Below are positions 59,182 through 64,000 of a DNA stretch of 64,000 nucleotides, one piece after another; the first letter of the stretch is position 1, and each line of letters begins with the position of its first letter. This DNA is from Bacillota bacterium (lineage in GTDB: Bacteria > Bacillota > Clostridia > Christensenellales > SZUA-584), in the NCBI GenBank assembly GCA_023397655.1, contig JAEWTW010000031.1:1-64000 (forward strand). Direction: 5' to 3'. The notes below the pieces were generated by a model. It saw nothing but the letters and a program-made list of their open reading frames with translations. It made no database searches and was not told the DNA's origin. Both the position numbers and the translations under genes were made by a program.

Positions 59182-59877
59182 ATGAGCGACAGTATTGGGA
59201 CGCTTTATGGCGTCAGCGTCGGGCCGGGAGACCCGGAGCTGATAACGGTTAAGGCGAAAAATACGCTGGAGCGGTGCCGCGTACTGGCTGTACCCGTGAC
59301 GCACAAGAACAGCTCGCTCGCGCTGGATATCGTCTGCAAAATGATGGATATATCAGGCAAAGAAACGCTGCCTTTGCTGTTTCCCATGACAACCGCCCAA
59401 ACAGAGCTGAGTTCTCATTACAACGCCAATGCGGTCCGTATTGAAGAAGTACTGACGAACGGTGTTGATGTCGCCTTTGCCTGCCTCGGCGACGTCTCCG
59501 TGTTTTCGACTTTCGCTTATATCGCCGAAATTCTCAAAGCCAGAGATTATCCTGTTGTGATGATACCCGGTGTCACCAGCTTCTGCGCCTGTGCCTGCGC
59601 GCTCGGCATCAGCCTGACTGCGGCAGATCAGCCGCTGCACATCATTCCCGGCAGTTTCTATGCCATCGGAGAGGAACTCAAGCTATCGGGCACCAAGGTA
59701 TTGATGAAATCAGGCAGCCAGTTTTCCAAGATACGCGATACTGTGGCATCCTCCGGTCAGGCCGCATGTGCCGCCGTGGACTGCGGCCTGGACAGCGAGC
59801 ATCTGTACCCCAACATCACTGATATGCCGGATGATCCCGGCTACTTCACCACGATCATTGTGAAGGAGCAGCCATGA
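59182..59877 (+). CDS. cbiL: Precorrin-2/cobalt-factor II C20-methyltransferase
   Basis: 231 residues from the ATG at 59182. GTLYGVSVGPGDPELITVKA begins the SAM-binding tetrapyrrole methylase fold; CLGDVSVFSTFAYI and IPGVTSFCACA follow. It adds the C20 methyl group early in anaerobic corrin synthesis. First gene of a riboswitch-controlled operon in which each stop overlaps the next start by about 4 bases. Typical length. Confidence 0.93.
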   Translation: MSDSIGTLYGVSVGPGDPELITVKAKNTLERCRVLAVPVTHKNSSLALDIVCKMMDISGKETLPLLFPMTTAQTELSSHYNANAVRIEEVLTNGVDVAFACLGDVSVFSTFAYIAEILKARDYPVVMIPGVTSFCACACALGISLTAADQPLHIIPGSFYAIGEELKLSGTKVLMKSGSQFSKIRDTVASSGQAACAAVDCGLDSEHLYPNITDMPDDPGYFTTIIVKEQP

Positions 59878-61016
59878 CCGCCCCCCGCTATGTCACACAA
59901 GCCGGAAAACGGCTCCGGTGCGGCTATACCACCGGCTCGTGCGCGGCGGCGGCGGCCAAAGCGGCTGCGCTGATGCTGCTGACGGGGCAGCCCCTATCAA
60001 CGATAGACCTTATGACGCCTAAGGGTGTTACGCTGACTTTGGATATCGTAAACGCGTCAATGTGCGACGGGTCGGCAAGCTGTGCCGTGCGCAAGGACGC
60101 TGGCGACGACCCGGACATTACGGACGGCGTTCTCGTATACGCCAGCGTACGCAAAACAAACAGCGGTATGACCATCGACGGCGGCGAAGGCATTGGCCTC
60201 GTCACCAAACCGGGGCTGGATCAGCCGGTGGGCGCGGCGGCTATCAATTCGGTGCCGCGCGGCATGATCACGGATGAGATCGGAGCCGTCTGCAAGCTAT
60301 GTGGATATGCAGGCGGCATCGCCGTCACCATCTCTATTCCCAGCGGCACTGAACTGGCCCGGCGCACCTTCAACCCGCGCATGGGCATTGAGGGCGGGCT
60401 CTCGGTGATCGGCACCACAGGCATCGTGACGCCCATGAGCAGTCAGGCATTGGTGGATACGATCAGGCTGGCGCTGCGCCAGCTGGCAATGCGCGGTGCT
60501 CGCGACTTGCTGATGACGCCGGGCAACTTCGGCGAGGCGTTCGCCCGGGACATACTGGGGCTTTCGCTGGACGCGCACATCTCCTGCGCCAACTTCATCG
60601 GAGACGCCATTGACGCGGCGCTGGAGGAAGGTTTTACACGTTTGCTTTTGGTTGGGCATGTCGGCAAGCTCGTCAAACTGGGTATCGGCATCACCAACAC
60701 GCATTCCTCCCATGGCGACGGTCGTATGGAAACACTGGTCGCGTGTGCACTGGAGGCGGGTGCAGACATAGAACTGCTGCGCACGGTCTTGGGCAGTGTT
60801 TCTACCGATGCAGCGCTGACGCAGTTGGAGAAGTCCGGGCTGCTGCAGTCTGCCATGCGGATATTGGGTGCGCGCATCGACGGTTGTTTGCGCCGCCGCG
60901 CGCTGGATGGCATCGACATCGGGTATATATGCTTCACCAACGCCGAGGGGTTTGGAGGCGTTCTTTCACAGAGTGATAACGCGGCAGAGTTGATGCGGAT
61001 ATGGAGGAAATCATGA
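59874..61016 (+). CDS. cbiD: Cobalt-precorrin-5B C1-methyltransferase
   Basis: 380 residues. RCGYTTGSCAAAAAKAA near the start, NSVPRGMI, GIEGGLSVIGTTGI and GHVGKLVKLG are CbiD hallmarks. The enzyme methylates C1 in the oxygen-independent route. Start in ATGA overlap with cbiL. Its 3' end overlaps the next gene, which begins inside the last codons at 61013. Confidence 0.95.
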   Translation: MTAPRYVTQAGKRLRCGYTTGSCAAAAAKAAALMLLTGQPLSTIDLMTPKGVTLTLDIVNASMCDGSASCAVRKDAGDDPDITDGVLVYASVRKTNSGMTIDGGEGIGLVTKPGLDQPVGAAAINSVPRGMITDEIGAVCKLCGYAGGIAVTISIPSGTELARRTFNPRMGIEGGLSVIGTTGIVTPMSSQALVDTIRLALRQLAMRGARDLLMTPGNFGEAFARDILGLSLDAHISCANFIGDAIDAALEEGFTRLLLVGHVGKLVKLGIGITNTHSSHGDGRMETLVACALEAGADIELLRTVLGSVSTDAALTQLEKSGLLQSAMRILGARIDGCLRRRALDGIDIGYICFTNAEGFGGVLSQSDNAAELMRIWRKS

Positions 61017-61771
61017 TCTATTTTGTGGGAGCGGGCTGTGGCGCGCCCGATCTGATCACTGTACGCGGCGCACAGCTACTGGCACAGGCGGATGCCGTGG
61101 TATATGCGGGCTCGTTGGTCAGCCCGGCGCTGCTTGACGATGTCAAGACGGGTTGCGAAATACACAATAGCGCTGAAATGACGCTGGATGAAGTCATAGC
61201 CGTACTGAAGCGAGTACACCAAGCAGGCGGCATGGCGGTACGGCTGCATACCGGAGACCCCTCGCTCTACGGCGCGATCCGAGAGCAGATGGATGCGCTG
61301 GGCAATGCTGCTATTCCGTTTGAAATCTGCCCCGGCGTGTCCAGCTTTAGCGGCGCGGCCGCCGCGCTGCAAAAGGAATACACGCTGCCCGGCGTAAGCC
61401 AGAGCGTGATCATCACGCGCATGGCCGGGCGGACGCCGGTGCCGGAACGCGAAAGCATTCAGAGTTTTGCGGCGCACCGTGCCACCATGGTGATCTTTCT
61501 GTCCGCCGGAATGGCAAAAAGCCTGCAGACCGAACTGATCTCAGGCGGATATTCGCCCAAGACGCCCGCCGCCATCGTCTACAAGGCCAGCTGGCCGGAT
61601 GAAAAGATCGTTCGCTGCACGGTGGGTACATTGGCGCGTGCAATGGTAGACAGCAGCATCGATCACCACGCGCTCATTTGCGTGGGCGATTTTTTGGGTG
61701 ATGCATATGAGCTTTCAAAGCTGTATGATCCCGGTTTTACCACCGCGTTTCGGAAAGGGAGCGATTCATGA
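61013..61771 (+). CDS. cbiF: Cobalt-precorrin-4 C11-methyltransferase
   Basis: 252 residues from the ATG at 61013 (GGAGGA just upstream, in the end of cbiD). IYFVGAGCGAPDLITVRG, GDPSLYGAIREQMDAL and CPGVSSFSGAAAALQKEYTLP are signature segments. It methylates C11 of the corrin ring precursor. Four-base overlaps with both neighbours. Confidence 0.95.
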   Translation: MIYFVGAGCGAPDLITVRGAQLLAQADAVVYAGSLVSPALLDDVKTGCEIHNSAEMTLDEVIAVLKRVHQAGGMAVRLHTGDPSLYGAIREQMDALGNAAIPFEICPGVSSFSGAAAALQKEYTLPGVSQSVIITRMAGRTPVPERESIQSFAAHRATMVIFLSAGMAKSLQTELISGGYSPKTPAAIVYKASWPDEKIVRCTVGTLARAMVDSSIDHHALICVGDFLGDAYELSKLYDPGFTTAFRKGSDS

Positions 61772-62784
61772 GCATAGGCATCATCGCATTCAGCGAGCGG
61801 GGCATAAATCTGGGCGAACGAATACAGTCCTATTTCACGGAGAAAGAACAAGCGGCATCTCTCACGCGCTGTCTGGACGGCGGCCTAGAGGGCTGGACAG
61901 CCGAACACTTCCGACAGGACAGTGCACTGGTATTCATCGGCTCATGCGGCATCGCGGTACGGGCAGTTTCAAATCATATTGTCAGCAAAATGAGCGACCC
62001 CGCCGTGGTGGTGATTGACGAGCTTGCGACCTATAGCGTCGCGCTGCTGTCCGGCCACATCGGCGGTGCAAACGATCTGGCATCAGAATTGGCCAGCCTT
62101 ACCGGCGCTATTCCCGTTATCACCACGGCCACAGACAGAAATGGTGTTTTCGCCGTTGACGTTTGGGCGAAAAGGCGGAGTTTATCTATTGATAATCCGG
62201 AACGGATTAAGAGCGTCTCCGTCCGAATGCTGGCAGGAGAAGAAGTCGGAATAAAAAGCCTCTTCCCCGTCAAGGGAAAACTACCAGAAGGCCTTACGCT
62301 CTCGGACGGTGCGTACCATGTGCTGATCACCTATAAGACCAACGGCAAATCAGACGCGCTGCGGCTGGTACCCCGCGTTATCACTTTGGGTATCGGCTGC
62401 AGGAAGGATACGGATGTTTCAACTATAGAAAGTGCATACGCGCTGATGCTCGCTAAGGCCAGCTGCCACCCCGCCGCCGTTGCGCGTGTATGCAGCATCG
62501 ATATGAAGGAAAACGAACCGGGAATACTGAAATTCTGCGCCCGTCATCATCTGTCCTACGAAACTTTCTCTACCGAAGAATTGCAAAAGGTGCCGGGAAC
62601 GTTCACGTCCTCCGCATTCGTACAGTCCGTTGCCGGGGTGAGCAACGTCTGCGAACGCAGCGCAGTGCTGGGCAGCGGCACTGGCGGCAAACTGCTTTCC
62701 GGCAAAAATGCAGGCTTCGGCGTCACCATGGCGCTGGCCATCACGCCGTATACCGTGCAATTCGGGGAAGGAGACAATTCATGA
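61768..62784 (+). CDS. cbiG: Cobalt-precorrin-5A hydrolase
   Basis: 338 residues. N-terminal domain with FIGSCGIAVRAV, then LLSGHIGGANDLASELA, and a C-terminal CbiG domain with LGIGCRKDTDV. It opens the delta-lactone ring and releases acetaldehyde in the anaerobic pathway. Start overlaps the cbiF stop in ATGA. Length and domain order are typical. Confidence 0.94.
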   Translation: MSIGIIAFSERGINLGERIQSYFTEKEQAASLTRCLDGGLEGWTAEHFRQDSALVFIGSCGIAVRAVSNHIVSKMSDPAVVVIDELATYSVALLSGHIGGANDLASELASLTGAIPVITTATDRNGVFAVDVWAKRRSLSIDNPERIKSVSVRMLAGEEVGIKSLFPVKGKLPEGLTLSDGAYHVLITYKTNGKSDALRLVPRVITLGIGCRKDTDVSTIESAYALMLAKASCHPAAVARVCSIDMKENEPGILKFCARHHLSYETFSTEELQKVPGTFTSSAFVQSVAGVSNVCERSAVLGSGTGGKLLSGKNAGFGVTMALAITPYTVQFGEGDNS

Positions 62785-63512
62785 ACACGCTCTTTGTGGT
62801 GGGCTTCGGCCCCGGCAGCGCGGAACACATGACTGCCGCCTGCTGCAGTGCGATTGACCAATCCGATATCATCGTCGGGTATTCAAAATACATTGAATTG
62901 CTTCGCCCGCTTTATCCAGACAAGCAGAAGTATGATACGCCCATGATGCGCGAGGAAGAACGCTGCCGCACGGCACTTGACATGGCGGCATCGGGTCATA
63001 CGGTCGCGGTGGTGTGCAGCGGCGACGCAGGCGTCTACGGTATGGCAAGTCTGGTATTGCAACTCTCCACCCTTTATCCTCAGGTGGAGGTCATCGTGGT
63101 GCCGGGGGTGACGGCAGCCCTTTCGGGCGCGGCGGTGCTGGGCGCGCCGCTCTCGCATGATTTCGCCGTTATCAGCCTGTCCGACCTTTTAACGTCATGG
63201 GAACAGATCGAGAAGCGGCTGGATTGCGCCGCAGCCGCGGATTTCTGTATCTCGCTGTACAATCCGTCCAGCAAAAAACGCGCCGACTATTTGGCACGCG
63301 CCTGCGATATAATGCTGAGGCATAAAGCCAAAGATACCCTGTGCGGTCTGGTGACCAATATCGGGCGTGACGGTGAAAGCAAGCAACTCATGACACTTGA
63401 AGCGCTGCGTGATGCACAAGTTGACATGTTCACCACCGTGTTTATCGGTAACGCGGAAACAAAGGAGATCATGGGTAAAATGGTCACGCAGAGGGGGTAC
63501 CGTATTGGCTGA
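62781..63512 (+). CDS. cbiH: Precorrin-3B C17-methyltransferase
   Basis: 243 residues from the ATG at 62781. FVVGFGPGSAEHMTAAC at the N-terminus, VCSGDAGVYGMASL and VVPGVTAALSGAAVLGAPL follow, as in CbiH/CobJ. It methylates C17 and contracts the ring in the anaerobic route. ATGA overlap with cbiG. No iron-sulfur motif extension, so it is the simple form. Confidence 0.95.
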   Translation: MNTLFVVGFGPGSAEHMTAACCSAIDQSDIIVGYSKYIELLRPLYPDKQKYDTPMMREEERCRTALDMAASGHTVAVVCSGDAGVYGMASLVLQLSTLYPQVEVIVVPGVTAALSGAAVLGAPLSHDFAVISLSDLLTSWEQIEKRLDCAAAADFCISLYNPSSKKRADYLARACDIMLRHKAKDTLCGLVTNIGRDGESKQLMTLEALRDAQVDMFTTVFIGNAETKEIMGKMVTQRGYRIG

Positions 63513-64000
63513 TATCCTACTGTTCGGCGGCACCACGGAAGGACGCGAGTTAGCGGAGCTTCTGTGTAAAAAGAACATCCCTGCGATGGTGTGCGTAGCT
63601 ACTGAGTATGGCGAATCGCTGCTGGACGCAGGCGGTTGTGTATCGGTTCGCACAGGTCGTCTGGACGAAGCAGAAATTGAAGCATTGATCCGTGAGTCTA
63701 ATACGCAGCTCGTGATTGATGCCACACATCCATACGCAGCGGCAGTTGGAAAAAACATTTGTGCAGCATGCAATAATACCCGTGCACGTTATATTCGGGT
63801 GTTGCGCGAATCTTCCACTGCATCCGGTTTTATCGAATTTGCGGATATGAACCCGCTGATTCGTTGGCTAAACAACACCCAGACCATCGTATTCTCCGCG
63901 CTCGGCGCGAAGGAAGCGACGCAATTAGCACAGGTTTCGGGCTTTCAGGAGCGTATCTGGCTGCGCATACTGCCCTCAGCCGCCGGGCTTACGGCCTGTC
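63505..64000 (+). CDS. cbiJ: Precorrin-6A/cobalt-precorrin-6A reductase, cut by the window end
   Basis: 165 codons visible from TTG at 63505, overlapping the cbiH stop by 8 bases. The protein opens ADILLFGGTTEGRELAELL, with VATEYGESLLDAG, RTGRLDEAEIEALI and IDATHPYAAAV, the CbiJ/CobK pattern. It reduces the corrin ring using a nicotinamide cofactor. The C-terminal third lies outside the window. Confidence 0.9.
   Translation, partial: MADILLFGGTTEGRELAELLCKKNIPAMVCVATEYGESLLDAGGCVSVRTGRLDEAEIEALIRESNTQLVIDATHPYAAAVGKNICAACNNTRARYIRVLRESSTASGFIEFADMNPLIRWLNNTQTIVFSALGAKEATQLAQVSGFQERIWLRILPSAAGLTAC

Noticed and set aside
1..64000. CRISPR arrays, tRNA genes and insertion-sequence transposases
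   Set aside because: No regularly spaced repeats, no cloverleaf-like sequence and no transposase frame were seen on either strand.

Overview
The window looks like a chromosomal segment from an anaerobic, endospore-lineage Firmicute of the class Clostridia. This rests on MutS2, DUF523, DUF134, DUF368, an HtrA with cytoplasmic N-terminus beside an OmpR-type two-component system, lipobox proteins, strong AGGAGG-type ribosome sites and cobalamin riboswitches. The genus cannot be fixed from the sequence. The bulk is moderately GC-rich; one block (about 16.2-23.9 kb) is clearly AT-richer and is mobile DNA.

Layout. 1-14.4 kb: housekeeping genes. Two tandem minus-strand promoters of rRNA-operon style read off the left edge. 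They are followed by a ComEC-like metallo-hydrolase, a shikimate-dehydrogenase-like protein with altered catalytic residues, a 43-residue small protein, htrA with a sensor kinase/response regulator pair, DUF523, mutS2, a J-domain/degenerate GGDEF fusion, a cytochrome-b5-like lipoprotein with a small His-containing membrane protein, an Mrp ATPase, DUF134 and DUF368.

14.4-23.95 kb: a thioredoxin-domain (DUF255/YyaL) gene is split at its CxxC motif by a 6.9 kb integrative element. The element carries a large serine recombinase, a Rep-like protein, a resolvase, membrane and small proteins, and a two-gene cargo (recombinase-like zinc-ribbon protein plus HNH nuclease). It brings its own copy of the 5' end of the target gene directly behind its recombinase. 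At the other end lies the displaced 5' end of the gene, itself preceded by the decayed tail of a second recombinase, so the same codon appears to have been used as an integration site at least twice.

23.95-51.8 kb: a large sugar region. L-rhamnose genes (aldolase, RhaA, RhaB, a second RhaI-type isomerase, mutarotase, a sugar ABC transporter, a LacI regulator with two operator palindromes), an L-fucose/arabinose-isomerase-like gene and an AraC regulator. A second sugar ABC transporter has its own LacI regulator. Interleaved are eight uroporphyrinogen-decarboxylase-superfamily genes whose metal-site motifs fall into different classes. This is the most unusual metabolic feature of the window.

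52-64 kb: an RHS-repeat pseudogene, then two divergent cobalamin-riboswitch operons. The minus-strand one encodes an exported CbiK-like chelatase, two lipoproteins and a FecCD/BtuCDF-type transporter. The plus-strand one is the anaerobic corrin pathway cbiL-D-F-G-H-J, cut by the window end. The cobamide supply genes sit next to methyltransferase-superfamily genes, but no corrinoid protein is present, so a functional link remains an inference.
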